Shown: positions 28,503 to 37,629, counted from the stretch's first letter. The stretch: DNA of 64,000 bases from DASVTR01 sp036387475 (GCA_036387475.1 DASVTR010000008.1:186001-250000); one strand, 5' to 3'. The notes: generated by a model not told the origin, from the letters alone. Made by a program: numbers and translations.

Positions 28503-28559
28503 ATTTTTGCAACAAAGTTGCAAAAATATCTTGACAGTTTCTACATAAAATACTATCTT
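28503..28559 (+). promoter_or_regulatory. Promoter with adjacent palindrome for the SBBP gene
   Basis: TTGACA (28,531-28,536) and TATCTT (28,554-28,559) are separated by 17 bases, a good sigma-70-type promoter. Directly upstream is a palindrome, TTTTTGCAAC-AAA-GTTGCAAAAA (28,504-28,526), 4 bases from the -35 box, where a regulator could bind; it might instead be a weak hairpin ending the previous operon. The downstream gene starts at 28,686 after GAGGAG. Confidence 0.6.
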
Positions 28560-28685
28560 CCGCCCGCACATCCGGGTTTTGAAGCTTCACTTCAAGGTCA
28601 GTCGCTTCACTTCCACCTAAATATTTAATCTCTCGAAACTCTGTGAAGAGATAGAGTTTCACCTGCCCTCCGAGGAGCACTCACT

Positions 28686-31600
28686 ATGCTGCGTCTATTT
28701 TTTCTTCGTCGCTTTGCTTCGCCTTTTCACTTTACAGCACCACATCGTATCGGAACACTAATGCTCATCGGCGTGTTGCTGCTTCCGGTGTGTGCGCCCG
28801 CGCAATCCTTCATGGATAGCAATGTTACGTCCCATCATATTCAGCGGAGGGCAGGGAACTTTAGCAAAGCCAAATCCCCTGAAGCCGTCAGCGGTCTACG
28901 TACATTGGATGGGCCGGAGCAAGAACGCTTTAAGGAAGTAAGCAGCAGGCTGCCTTTAACCTTTGAGGTTAACCGGGGTCAGGTAAGCTCACAGGTGGGA
29001 TTTATTTCCCGGAGCACGGGGTATGACCTGTTTCTGCTGCCTACCGAGTTGGTAATGGATTTCAATGAGCACTCAAGGCGCGACGAACAGAAAGCCGCGC
29101 CGAGCCGAGTGTGGGAAGCACAAACGCGAGAGACCGTCCTCCGGCATTCCCTGCGAATGAAGTTAGTGGGAGCTGACAAACGCTCTGTGGGGGTCGGTCT
29201 GGAAGAGCTTCCCGTTAAAAGTAACTACTTTATAGGCAATGAGCGCTCGAAGTGGCAAACCAAAGTATCTAATTATGCCAGGGTGAAATACCGTGGCATA
29301 TATCCGGGCGTGGACTTGATTTACTACGGAACACGCGGCCAACTTGAATACGATTTTGAAGTCGCTCCCGGCACACATCCAAACGCAATCAGGTTAAGCT
29401 TCGAGGGCGCTAAACGCGTGCGAGTGGAGTCGGACGGAGACCTGGTACTGGATACGGAAAACGGTGAGGTTCGCCACAAGCGCCCGCACGTATATCAGGA
29501 TGTTAATAGCGTTAGACGGAGCATACCGTGTGGCTATCTACTGGACGAGAACCAGCACATCACCTTTGATGTAGGCGACTATGACCGGAGTAAGCCTTTA
29601 ACCATTGACCCGGTACTGACCTATGCCACCTATCTGGGCGGCAGCCTTGGTGATGCTGCTTATGGTGTCGCTCAGGACGCAGCCGGTAACCTCTACGTCA
29701 CAGGCATCACCTCCTCGATTAATTTCCCTACGACAGCCGGTGCGTATCAAGCTATTTATCCGACAGATGCTCAGAGCGTTGTCTTCGTGGCGAAATTAAA
29801 CCCGGCGGGAACGGCGCTTGTTTATTCCACCTATCTCGGCGGTAGCGGACACGACCCGAGTTATGCCTCCGCTAACAGTTACGGCTACAGCATAGCGGTA
29901 GACGCTTCCGGTAATGCTTATGTGACCGGGGATACCAGTGCCATCAATTTCCCCACGACGGCTGGGGCTTTCCAGCCCACTACCGCCGTGCAGCATGGGA
30001 TTGACGCTTACGTGACGAAGCTGAGCGCGCAGGGCGATTCTTTAATTTACTCTACTTACCTGCACGGCCCCGGTCAGAGCAATGATTATGGAAGTGCCAT
30101 TGCTATTGACAGTTCCGGTAATGCTTATGTGACGGGACTCACCAACTCTACAACCTTCCCCACGACGGCAGGTTCCTTCCAGCCAACCACACCGGCCAGC
30201 TCTTTTCCGGGCTACGTCATCAAGTTAAACGCTTCCGGCAGCGCGCTCGTTTACTCCAGCTATCTTGGCGGCAGCACTTATGATTACCCCAGGAGTATCG
30301 CACTGGATGCAACTGGCAACGCCTATGTTGCGGGTGGCACTTCGTCAACGAATTTCCCCACAACGACGGGCGCTTTCCGCACCACATCAGCGGGCGGCGG
30401 CGATGCGTTTGTGACTAAAATCAATCCCGCCGGAAGCGCCCTTGTTTATTCAACATACCTGGGCGGCAGCGCCAGCAAGACGGCCAACGGCGCGGACAGG
30501 GCCAACGATATTGCCGTCGATAATTCCGGCAACGCCTATGTGACCGGTGACACTACTTCGGCCAACTTCCCGACGACTGCCGGGGCTTACCGGACAACCG
30601 CTGTCGGCGGCACGGACGCTTTCATCACCAAAATCAATCCGTCCGGCGGCGCTCTGGTGTATTCAACTTATCTGGGCGGCGTCGGCAAAGACATCGGATA
30701 CAGCATTGATATAAACGATTTGGGCAACGCCTACGTGTCGGGCAGCAGTGATTCAAGTAACTTTCCAACGACCTCCGGGGCCTTGCAGTCAAGTAATCTC
30801 GGCCTGACCGCCTTCGTTACGAAGTTGAACCTGACGGGCAACAAGCTCGTCTATTCCACATATCTCGGCGGCAGCGCCAATGATGATGGCTGGGCAATAG
30901 CCGTACAGGGTTCAGGCGATGCCTACGTGGTCGGCACTACCAGATCGACCAACTTCCCCGTCACGTCCGGCGCGTTTCAGCAGGCACACGCAGGGGGTAA
31001 TGATGATGCCTTCGTCGTAAAACTCTGCATGGAGGCTGACAGAGGGATCGCCGCTGATGCGACGGGGACGGGGCCAAACTCTGTCACCTATGGAGACTAC
31101 AGCTTCCCTGCGGCTCTCGACCCGACAGTGCTGGACTTGGCTTATCCGGGTGAAGACCTGGTAGCGAACGACCCAGCCACGGGCCGCGAGACAGAGATTG
31201 CCGCACGCCTCTACCGTCCTTCAACTTTATCAGCAGGGTCATATCCGCTGGTCATCTTCCTTCACGGAAATCACGCTACCTGCGGGAAACGTAACACCAG
31301 TCCACGCGTAGACGATAACAGTTCCTATACGACCACTGGCCTCTGCCCGACCGGCTATGACCCCGTTCCGAATCACCTGGGCTACGAATATTTGGCCCAA
31401 AGACTTGCCTCCTGGGGTTACATCGTTGTGTCTATCAACGCCAACCGCGGCGTGACAGGTGATGTGTTAGGGCCATATAGAGGCCCAAACGGGGAACAGC
31501 CTTACGAGGCTCTACGCAACGATGACATCAACCTTTCGCGTCTCGACCCGTCACTCATTCTGACGCGAGGCAGACTCGTCCTGAGACATTTACAGAAGTT

Positions 31601-32852
31601 GAGCGAGTGGAACAAGAATGGCGGCGCGCCGCGGGTCGTGGGTGATCTGAAGGGAAAGATTGATTTCAGCAATGTCGGTTTCATGGGCCACTCCAGAGGC
31701 GGAGAGGGAGTGAGGGCCGCTTATAAGATGTATCCTGCACCTGGAAGCCCGTGGCTGACGCGGATTCTCAGCCCCGTCAACATTAAAGGCGTGCTCGAAA
31801 TCGGCCCGGTAGACGGATTCGCAGACCGCGTGCTCAACGCAGAGGGTACGTCATGGAACGTTGTTCTACCGATGTGCGACGGCGACATTGTAGATTTACT
31901 GGGCGTTAGACCTTTCGACCGTATGATGGCCGGAGTGATTGCGAACACGGCGGAATCTCCGCCCACCCCGAAGTCAACCTACACGGCCTGGGGAGCTAAT
32001 CACAACTACTTCAACAGTCAATGGCAGCGAAACGAGTCGAACGGCTGCCTCGATCACAGAGCGCTCTTTCTTGAGCCGGGGACGGCAGGAGCAAGTACTC
32101 AGGTCGGGTCTGCCAACCAGCAGCAAATTGGATTAGCGAGCGTAGTAGCGTTCTTCCGGGCCAACGTAGGAGTCTCGGCAGACCCAAGCCTCAGACAGAA
32201 CTTCGACCCGTTGTACGATTTACCGGCGACCGTGACCTCAATCACGCGTGTTGACAGGGGATTCACCCCTTCGCCTAATTCGAGCGTGACCACCGTCTTT
32301 GAGGACTTCGATAAGGCTACAGGGATTAACACTTATGGTTTCGCCAACGATGTCACATCCGGCGTTAGTGTCAATCATGGTGCAGACGTAGTGCCCAATC
32401 ATGACGCCAGTCTCACCGCCGCAATTGTTTCCTGGACCGCGCCTTCATCAGGCGATGCCCCATACTTCCAGACCAACTGGACTGAGGCCGGGAAAGGCTC
32501 CGACATCAGCAATTATCAAACGCTGGATATACGTATTTCACGACAGTTCAATGCAGTTCAGAATCCTTCCACCGGCACAACTTTCTCCATCCAGCTTGTG
32601 ATGGCGAATGGAAGCGTGTCGGATTTGGTGGGGTTATGCAAATACGCGGAGTTGACCGGCCCGGTCGGAGGGCGCGGAGGCGTCGGAGGCACGCCGGAGT
32701 ATGGAGGCAGGCACCCGATTCTGCAAACAGTCCGCATCCCGCTGGCAGATTTTGCTAACGTAGACATGTATCAGGTGAGAGGTGTGCGGTTTGTTTTTGA
32801 CGGAACTCCGACCGGGGCGATTTTTCTCGCCAACATCCGGCTCTCCACCTGA
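28686..32852 (+). CDS. Secreted SBBP beta-propeller fused to an alpha/beta hydrolase
   Basis: 1388 residues. A signal (LMLIGVLLLPVCAPAQS) precedes the conserved N-terminal region of SBBP proteins (LPLTFEVNRGQVSSQVGF, KWQTKVSNYARVKYRGIYPG, RPHVYQDV). Eight or so SBBP repeats follow (each with YSTYLGGS, IAVDASGNAYVTG and NFPTTAGAF), about residues 310-780. Residues about 820-1170 form an alpha/beta hydrolase with YPLVIFLHGNHATC and the nucleophile elbow GHSRGG, like dienelactone hydrolase or polyester hydrolase-type proteins. The last 200 residues look like a carbohydrate-binding-like beta domain. It probably acts at the cell surface. Confidence 0.85.
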   Translation: MLRLFFLRRFASPFHFTAPHRIGTLMLIGVLLLPVCAPAQSFMDSNVTSHHIQRRAGNFSKAKSPEAVSGLRTLDGPEQERFKEVSSRLPLTFEVNRGQVSSQVGFISRSTGYDLFLLPTELVMDFNEHSRRDEQKAAPSRVWEAQTRETVLRHSLRMKLVGADKRSVGVGLEELPVKSNYFIGNERSKWQTKVSNYARVKYRGIYPGVDLIYYGTRGQLEYDFEVAPGTHPNAIRLSFEGAKRVRVESDGDLVLDTENGEVRHKRPHVYQDVNSVRRSIPCGYLLDENQHITFDVGDYDRSKPLTIDPVLTYATYLGGSLGDAAYGVAQDAAGNLYVTGITSSINFPTTAGAYQAIYPTDAQSVVFVAKLNPAGTALVYSTYLGGSGHDPSYASANSYGYSIAVDASGNAYVTGDTSAINFPTTAGAFQPTTAVQHGIDAYVTKLSAQGDSLIYSTYLHGPGQSNDYGSAIAIDSSGNAYVTGLTNSTTFPTTAGSFQPTTPASSFPGYVIKLNASGSALVYSSYLGGSTYDYPRSIALDATGNAYVAGGTSSTNFPTTTGAFRTTSAGGGDAFVTKINPAGSALVYSTYLGGSASKTANGADRANDIAVDNSGNAYVTGDTTSANFPTTAGAYRTTAVGGTDAFITKINPSGGALVYSTYLGGVGKDIGYSIDINDLGNAYVSGSSDSSNFPTTSGALQSSNLGLTAFVTKLNLTGNKLVYSTYLGGSANDDGWAIAVQGSGDAYVVGTTRSTNFPVTSGAFQQAHAGGNDDAFVVKLCMEADRGIAADATGTGPNSVTYGDYSFPAALDPTVLDLAYPGEDLVANDPATGRETEIAARLYRPSTLSAGSYPLVIFLHGNHATCGKRNTSPRVDDNSSYTTTGLCPTGYDPVPNHLGYEYLAQRLASWGYIVVSINANRGVTGDVLGPYRGPNGEQPYEALRNDDINLSRLDPSLILTRGRLVLRHLQKLSEWNKNGGAPRVVGDLKGKIDFSNVGFMGHSRGGEGVRAAYKMYPAPGSPWLTRILSPVNIKGVLEIGPVDGFADRVLNAEGTSWNVVLPMCDGDIVDLLGVRPFDRMMAGVIANTAESPPTPKSTYTAWGANHNYFNSQWQRNESNGCLDHRALFLEPGTAGASTQVGSANQQQIGLASVVAFFRANVGVSADPSLRQNFDPLYDLPATVTSITRVDRGFTPSPNSSVTTVFEDFDKATGINTYGFANDVTSGVSVNHGADVVPNHDASLTAAIVSWTAPSSGDAPYFQTNWTEAGKGSDISNYQTLDIRISRQFNAVQNPSTGTTFSIQLVMANGSVSDLVGLCKYAELTGPVGGRGGVGGTPEYGGRHPILQTVRIPLADFANVDMYQVRGVRFVFDGTPTGAIFLANIRLST

Positions 32853-32908
32853 GAGTCGTCGTTCACAGGAATTAGTTGATGAATTGTGTTGTAATATAAT
32901 TGAATCAA

Positions 32909-32926
32909 GGTGACACGCGTGTCACC
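32909..32926. promoter_or_regulatory. Perfect 18-bp palindrome before the secreted protein gene
   Basis: GGTGACACGCGTGTCACC is a perfect palindrome with no loop, 14 bases upstream of the start at 32,940 and just before GAGGAG. A DNA-binding dimer could sit here; as RNA it would compete with the ribosome binding site. Only sequence symmetry supports this. Confidence 0.45.
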
Positions 32927-32939
32927 TGAGGAGAAGTGC

Positions 32940-33839
32940 ATGAACATGAAAACGCTAATCAGCCCGCGTCGTCCTCTCCGGCAAGGCACTTGGTTGTTAG
33001 GTGGCATCCTGATGCTCATGGTGTGGAGCGTTCCCTCAGTCACGGCGCAGGAATCCCCCGACGAATCCACAGACCGGGCCATGATTACAACGTATAACTT
33101 GTATGACACGCGTAGGAGTCCCGGAGAAGTGTTGGCCGAAGGCAACAACACTATTCCCGAAGGGAAACTAGGCGTGAAGACCTGGCGTCTCGAAGAGGTG
33201 AAGCTGCCAAGAGCATTTGAACTCGACGTTCGAGGCCAAAAAGAACGCGTCGAGAGTGTGCTGCGACTCACGATTACGGGTAACTCATTCCGGTGCGGTT
33301 CTTTCTTGATCTGGGTTGGAGATAATCTGTTAGGCGACGTGAGCGGTGGGATGGGGACGGATTTGACGACGATTATCTTCGACCGTTCATTACTGGAGGA
33401 CGGGGCAACTATCGCAGTCTCCTGTGAAAGGCCGGACGATCCTCTCTCACGTTCGGTGCTGCCGGAGAGGCTTTACCTGCCTCCCCGTGCGAGGAGTTCT
33501 CGTTCGTCCGGCGATGAGGTGGGCGCTGTTACGCGGATACGGAAAATCAGCCGGAGAGGACAATCGGGCAGCAAGCCTTACATCCAGATAGAACTAACTG
33601 TTGATGAAAGTTTGCCGGTTCAAAATGCTTCTCGCATAGTCCAGATCGGCACGCAGGAATTTTACGCGGGCGGTTCTCCGAGCGGTGATGGTCGAAGGAT
33701 TATTGTGGAAATGACGCTTGAGAAATTCGCTCAGTTGGAAGATGGTGCCCAAATCCTTGTGAAGAATGGTCGCGGAGCAAAAAGCTTACGCGGGGCACGT
33801 AAATTCGGGCGCTTAAATAAGGGCGCATTAGAAATGTAA
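32940..33839 (+). CDS. Secreted protein of unknown function
   Basis: About 299 residues. ATG 32,940 follows GAGGAG; the signal peptide runs to about LMVWSVPSVTAQ. Two similar-looking beta-domain segments are visible, ELDVRGQKERVESVLRLTITG and QSGSKPYIQIELTVDESLPVQ, the second ending with AQILVKNGRGAKSLRGARKFG. I do not recognise a family; a secreted beta-sandwich with IPT/TIG-like character would fit. Immediately downstream are remnants of other genes. Confidence 0.65.
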   Translation: MNMKTLISPRRPLRQGTWLLGGILMLMVWSVPSVTAQESPDESTDRAMITTYNLYDTRRSPGEVLAEGNNTIPEGKLGVKTWRLEEVKLPRAFELDVRGQKERVESVLRLTITGNSFRCGSFLIWVGDNLLGDVSGGMGTDLTTIIFDRSLLEDGATIAVSCERPDDPLSRSVLPERLYLPPRARSSRSSGDEVGAVTRIRKISRRGQSGSKPYIQIELTVDESLPVQNASRIVQIGTQEFYAGGSPSGDGRRIIVEMTLEKFAQLEDGAQILVKNGRGAKSLRGARKFGRLNKGALEM

Positions 33840-33840
33840 G

Positions 33841-34030
33841 CCCTCGGCATACGATGAAGGCTGCAACTCGGACGACGCCCGTCGCAAGTTCGGACTCGCG
33901 GCTGTCTACGACGTGCCCTTTAACGGGGCATCCCGATTTTCTGAGAGCACCAGCAACCTTCTCAAAAACGTCTTTGCCAATTGGACGCCCGGCACGATTA
34001 TCAGCTACCGGAGCGGCAGGCCCGGCCAAA
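33841..34030 (+). pseudogene. Fragment of an Oar-like TonB-dependent receptor
   Basis: One frame reads DDARRKFGLAAVYDVPFNG, then SNLLKNVFANWTPGTIISYRSGRP, the C-terminal beta-barrel pattern of carboxypeptidase-regulatory/TonB receptors found in acidobacteria. It has no start, is about 60 codons long and runs into unrelated sequence and the first attC-like site. A remnant, not a working gene. Confidence 0.65.
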
Positions 34031-34054
34031 CGCGGCTGTGTTGCACGGATAGCG

Positions 34055-34187
34055 TATCAGTTATAATTCATCCTTCTCCATCCGCTTGCAAGAATTCTCA
34101 TAGATAAAGCGGAATTAGGTTTGCTGTCATCATGAGCTTGGATGCTGCTCGACAATGCTTCCCGCCCGGTTAATTCTGGCGCTAGCC
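34055..34187 (+). other. Integron attC-like site at the left edge of the main cassette region
   Basis: The right half CCCGGTTAATTCTGGCGCTAGCC fits the group consensus with a changed core (GCTAGCC for GTTRRRY). The left half (ATCAGTTATAATTCATCC) is degenerate. The next cassette gene begins 32 bp further on. It is the leftmost site of the main group. Confidence 0.6.
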
Positions 34188-34218
34188 GCCTCGTGCTATG
34201 TCAGCTTGAAATCCAGAT

Positions 34219-34950
34219 ATGCAAACGGCCTTACCGCAATCTACGCGCTTGAGCGATTATACGAACATTGCGGTCGAAATCTTTGTTGCCGCTTTCACTA
34301 TTCTGCCCTTTTTTGTACTGGCATATTTTTACACGATGCTGCCAGAGCGCGTCCCTTTGTTCATGAACTTGAATGGCGAAGTGGCGATTTGGGGTGAAAA
34401 AAGTTGGCTGTCGGTTTTCAGGGTGGCATTGATGGCTACCGTGACGCAGGTGGTTTGCCTGCTGATGAAGTATACCGTTTTGCAGGCGGCAGTCGCTTTG
34501 CCTGTGGATAATGCTGACGATTATGCACGGCTTTATAAACAGTCCACAGTCCTTAGTACCAGTTTATGGGATTGGTTTCGCTGCATAGCTGCGCTCAAGA
34601 TGAGTGCGGCGACGCTCGACACGATTTTTCTCAGTATCGAGCAATTCAAGTCTCTCTCAAAACCTGCTTTCATCATCACCTTTATTGTCGCTTTGCTTTC
34701 GCTGCCGATCGCACTTTTTTACGGCTATCGTTTGTTTATTTTGAAGCGCAAAATAAAAGAAAGGTTTGGGGATGCAAAAACACGAAAGCCCGTTGACGTA
34801 AGGTATGTGTACGGTGGCGTTTTGTATTTCAATCCAAATGATTCGGCTTTATTTGTGGGCAAGTATGTTTTCAATTTCGCCAACGTCCGGGCGTGGGTGT
34901 TTATCGCGTGTATCATCGCTTACCCATTGCTGGTATTCTTGCCAGCGTAG
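34219..34950 (+). CDS. DUF1648/DUF5808-type membrane protein (cassette gene)
   Basis: 243 residues with about five membrane helices. The PERVPLFMNLNGEVAIWGEKS motif is the DUF1648 signature (cf. SdpI-like membrane proteins) and the end YVYGGVLYFNPNDSALFVGKYVFNFAN resembles the DUF5808 tail. ATG 34,219 gives the first conserved helix soon after. It lies between attC sites at 34,055 and 34,972, so it is a cassette gene. SdpI relatives give immunity to toxic peptides in some bacteria; whether this one does is unknown. Confidence 0.75.
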   Translation: MQTALPQSTRLSDYTNIAVEIFVAAFTILPFFVLAYFYTMLPERVPLFMNLNGEVAIWGEKSWLSVFRVALMATVTQVVCLLMKYTVLQAAVALPVDNADDYARLYKQSTVLSTSLWDWFRCIAALKMSAATLDTIFLSIEQFKSLSKPAFIITFIVALLSLPIALFYGYRLFILKRKIKERFGDAKTRKPVDVRYVYGGVLYFNPNDSALFVGKYVFNFANVRAWVFIACIIAYPLLVFLPA

Positions 34951-34971
34951 CCCGTTTCGGCGAACGGCTGC

Positions 34972-35066
34972 TACTAACAACTCATTCAACCGGACGCGCA
35001 ATTAGCATGTCTTTTAACTTGTCCGTACCGGCGTTGATTGCTCGTCGGTTAATTCGGGCGTTCGCC
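34972..35066 (+). other. Integron attC site
   Basis: Left boxes TACTAAC and AACTCATTCAACCGGACGC; right boxes CGGTTAATTCGGGCGTTCGCC. 95 bp. It lies 22 bp after the DUF1648 gene, the normal 3' position in a cassette. Confidence 0.9.
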
Positions 35067-35193
35067 TGCTTCCCGTAACTACAGACTTATGCCACAAAAG
35101 CTCAGCCGTCGGTGTTAACTAGCAAGAGGCGTAACGCGAGGCAATTTAATGCTTGTGAGATGCTTCAAGTAATTTAGACTCAATGAGGGGAAA

Positions 35194-35832
35194 ATGAACA
35201 TGAAGAAACATTTCATGACGGCTGCGCTGACTCTGTTTGTCGGCATCGCAGGTGGCACGGGTCTCGGCCATGTCTTTGCACAGGAGCAGAAAACTCCACC
35301 ACTGACGAAGGGAGAGCGCGAATGCAAAGGGTCAGATCGAGAAAGGCTTGCACAAGCGCAGCAAGCATCTTTGTCGCCCGCAGAGCGTCTGGCTTGGCGT
35401 GAGATTCAAGAGCGCATTGATAGAATGTCTCACGGCGAAGAGGCGAAAGACCCGAGCGCGGCGATGCACTTCATGGCTGACGATTACACGCTATATACAT
35501 TGCCCGATAAAGACTCGCCTAATGGGAAAACCATAAACAGGCAACAGATAGCAGTGTACAAAAAGCAGAATCTTGATAGCTTGTACTCCACCAGCCCTGA
35601 AACGCACACTGACATTGAGGGTCTCTCAATGAAGGGTAATGCGGCCACTGTCGTCGTACACCAGCATTACGTGAGGGTGATTCGAGGCAGTGACGGCAGC
35701 CCGCATGAGGCTAGAACAAGTGTTCGACATCGTGAGACGTGGATATACACGGAGCGCGGCTGGTTGCAAAAGAGCGTTCAAGAGTTGGAGAGAGGCCCCA
35801 TCTTCCTGGATGGTCAGCCATACAATCCTTAA
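35194..35832 (+). CDS. Secreted NTF2-like (SnoaL/DUF4440-type) protein (cassette gene)
   Basis: 212 residues; the signal ends near GLGHVFAQ and GAGGGG lies before ATG 35,194. The domain after residue 60 reads AWREIQERIDRMSHGEE, AMHFMADDYTLYTLPDKD, AATVVVHQHYVRV and RHRETWIYTERGWLQKSVQELE, the helix plus curved-sheet order of NTF2-like proteins. It is probably a ligand-binding or association domain outside the cytoplasm. A second protein of this type is encoded at 63,024. Confidence 0.75.
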   Translation: MNMKKHFMTAALTLFVGIAGGTGLGHVFAQEQKTPPLTKGERECKGSDRERLAQAQQASLSPAERLAWREIQERIDRMSHGEEAKDPSAAMHFMADDYTLYTLPDKDSPNGKTINRQQIAVYKKQNLDSLYSTSPETHTDIEGLSMKGNAATVVVHQHYVRVIRGSDGSPHEARTSVRHRETWIYTERGWLQKSVQELERGPIFLDGQPYNP

Positions 35833-35846
35833 TCTCCCAACGCGCA

Positions 35847-35945
35847 GCCGAACAAGCCTCTTCCAGCCGCCCGACCGCCGCTTGTCTTTCATCAACATCG
35901 CGCGATGCTTTCTGCGTCGTGTGTTGCTGGCGGGCGGTGTTTTAT
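35847..35945 (+). other. Divergent attC-like site
   Basis: GCCGAAC is followed by AAGCCTCTTCCAGCCGCCCGACC, and the right side is GCTGGCGGGCGGTGTTTTAT. The GC-rich inner boxes pair with each other but differ from the others in the region, so this cassette may have come from another lineage. 99 bp, 15 bp after the preceding gene and 31 bp before the next. Confidence 0.55.
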
Positions 35946-35975
35946 CAATGATGCTTTTAATTGGAGGAATGTTTT

Positions 35976-36830
35976 ATGAAATTGCGTGGAAGAGTTTTCC
36001 TGTTCGGTCTTGGCATACTTTTCCTTTCGACGTTTGCCGTGAAGGCTCAAGTTGGCATTGTTGACAGAGATGCCAAGATTAAACCGACGCTTGTTATCCT
36101 GGGGACTTATCATATGGGAACTCCCGGAAACAATGTCGTCAACGGCAAAGTCGACGATGTTAGCAGTCCGGAAAGACAAAAGCAGATAGTTGAACTTATC
36201 GAGAAGCTGAAAAAATTCAAGCCGACAAAGATTGTGGTCGAATGTGACATTGAGGACGACGCGAAAACTAAGGAAATCTACGACCGCTATTTATCTGGAA
36301 GCTATCAACTCTCAAAAAATGAAACTAATCAGATAGGCTTTCGCCTGGCGAAAGAGTCAGGCCATAAAAAAGTTTACTGTGTTGATTGGAGTGACTTCTG
36401 GGATGATCCTTCTATCAATTATGAAAAATATGCTGCCAAAGATGCCGAGTTGGATAGTTTCCTCAAAGGAGTTTATCGAAATCTAAAGAAAGAAGTAGAT
36501 GCGGAACACGAAAAAATGTTCACACTGCCCGTTATCGACCAACTTGTTCTTCTCAATCAGCCGAACCGAATGGAGAAAGCCCATAAAATATATTTTGACC
36601 TTATGCGAATCGGACACGGTAAAGAGTATATCGGAGCAAATTATGTTTCGTGGTGGTATAGAAGAAATCTGACAATCCTCGACAACATCATCAGACTCAC
36701 CGATTCGCCTAATGACAGAATCCTCGTAGTTTACGGCTCGGGACACCTTAAACTGCTGACGCAGTTTGCCAGAGAATCAGATTACTATAATGTTGAAAGC
36801 CCTTTGAAATATCTGCAAAGTAAGAAGTAA
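35976..36830 (+). CDS. DUF5694 protein, TraB/PrgY-like (cassette gene)
   Basis: 284 residues from ATG 35,976, preceded by TTGGAGG; the ATG at 35,961 lies in the attC end. A signal (FGLGILFLSTFAVKAQ) is followed by KPTLVILGTYHMGTPGNN, KPTKIVVECDIEDDAKT, GHKKVYCVDWSDFWDDP and DRILVVYGSGHLKLL, the pattern of DUF5694, which resembles TraB-type proteins. GTYHMG and GSGHLKLL hold conserved His residues, so a metal-dependent hydrolase is possible. Its lower GC content than the chromosomal genes fits transfer. Confidence 0.75.
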   Translation: MKLRGRVFLFGLGILFLSTFAVKAQVGIVDRDAKIKPTLVILGTYHMGTPGNNVVNGKVDDVSSPERQKQIVELIEKLKKFKPTKIVVECDIEDDAKTKEIYDRYLSGSYQLSKNETNQIGFRLAKESGHKKVYCVDWSDFWDDPSINYEKYAAKDAELDSFLKGVYRNLKKEVDAEHEKMFTLPVIDQLVLLNQPNRMEKAHKIYFDLMRIGHGKEYIGANYVSWWYRRNLTILDNIIRLTDSPNDRILVVYGSGHLKLLTQFARESDYYNVESPLKYLQSKK

Positions 36831-36871
36831 AAATCTTTATTTCGATCATCCGGTTTTTGTCGTGGCACGCC

Positions 36872-36983
36872 GTCGAACAACTCATTCAACGCGAGCGCCT
36901 CAATAGAGTGCCTTTCATTACTCTCTCTCAAATTGGTGCTAGAATGCTGCACACTCAGCGCGGGTTAATTCAGACAGTTGACT
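36872..36983 (+). other. Integron attC site
   Basis: GTCGAAC, AACTCATTCAACGCGAGCGCC, a central ATAGAGTGCCTTTCAT, and GCGGGTTAATTCAGACAGTTGACT. 112 bp. The DoxX-like gene starts 22 bp after it. Confidence 0.88.
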
Positions 36984-37004
36984 TCTGCTCGGCAGCGATG
37001 ATTT

Positions 37005-37511
37005 ATGACATTACTGTTTTTACTTTTACTACTCATAGCTCCCTATCTGATACTTACTCTAGCAGGGAGATGGATTCCCACTTTCAAACTCGCTTCATCT
37101 AAGCGAGCGAGAGTCGGTCTCTCACTTTTCTTCATTTTCACTTCCATCGGACATTTCATCAGCACTGAAGCGATGGCAGCAATGATTCCCCCTTCTGTCC
37201 CGTACCGCATTGAGCTAATTTATCTCACTGGAGTATTGGAATTACTTGGGGCGATAGGCGTGTGGATTCCTCGCTTGATGCGACTGACAGGGCTGCTTCT
37301 TATCCTGATGTTGATAGGTCTTTTACCTGCGAATGTTTATTCGGCTCTCAATCGAGTTGATTTCGGAGGTCACGGCGCTGGCCCAGCTTATTTGATTGTC
37401 AGAGTACCGTTCCAGTTACTGGTGATCTGGTGGACGTATTTCGCCACCGAACAGGATTGGTTGCAGCGGAAGGCAAAGCCTGACAATTCGCTCAAGCCGA
37501 CCGCTCGATAG
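37005..37511 (+). CDS. DoxX-like four-helix membrane protein (cassette gene)
   Basis: 168 residues with four membrane helices (TLLFLLLLLIAPYLILTLA; VGLSLFFIFTSIGHFIS; GVLELLGAIGVWIPRLMRL; LIVRVPFQLLVIWWTYF). FTSIGHF and GVLELLGAIGVW match the DoxX/DUF4281-like pattern. The last residues PDNSLKPTAR are read from the left end of the attC at 37,478, as happens in cassette genes whose own stop was lost. Function unknown. Confidence 0.8.
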   Translation: MTLLFLLLLLIAPYLILTLAGRWIPTFKLASSKRARVGLSLFFIFTSIGHFISTEAMAAMIPPSVPYRIELIYLTGVLELLGAIGVWIPRLMRLTGLLLILMLIGLLPANVYSALNRVDFGGHGAGPAYLIVRVPFQLLVIWWTYFATEQDWLQRKAKPDNSLKPTAR

Positions 37512-37584
37512 CGTGGCTTTCATCTTTCCTTGCGAGGTAAATTGTATATTGCTCGCTCGGTGCGGGTTAATTCGGGCGTGATGC
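37478..37584 (+). other. Integron attC site overlapping the DoxX-like gene end
   Basis: GCCTGAC, AATTCGCTCAAGCCGACC, then ATAGCGTGGCTTTCAT and GCGGGTTAATTCGGGCGTGATGC. The core ends carry one change each (GCCTGAC for GCCTAAC, GTGATGC for GTTATGC). 107 bp; the last 11 codons of the gene before it lie inside. Confidence 0.88.
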
Positions 37585-37629
37585 TCCTTGCATTCGGGCA
37601 TAGGCAGCGACCTGCCGGGAGGTGTACAC

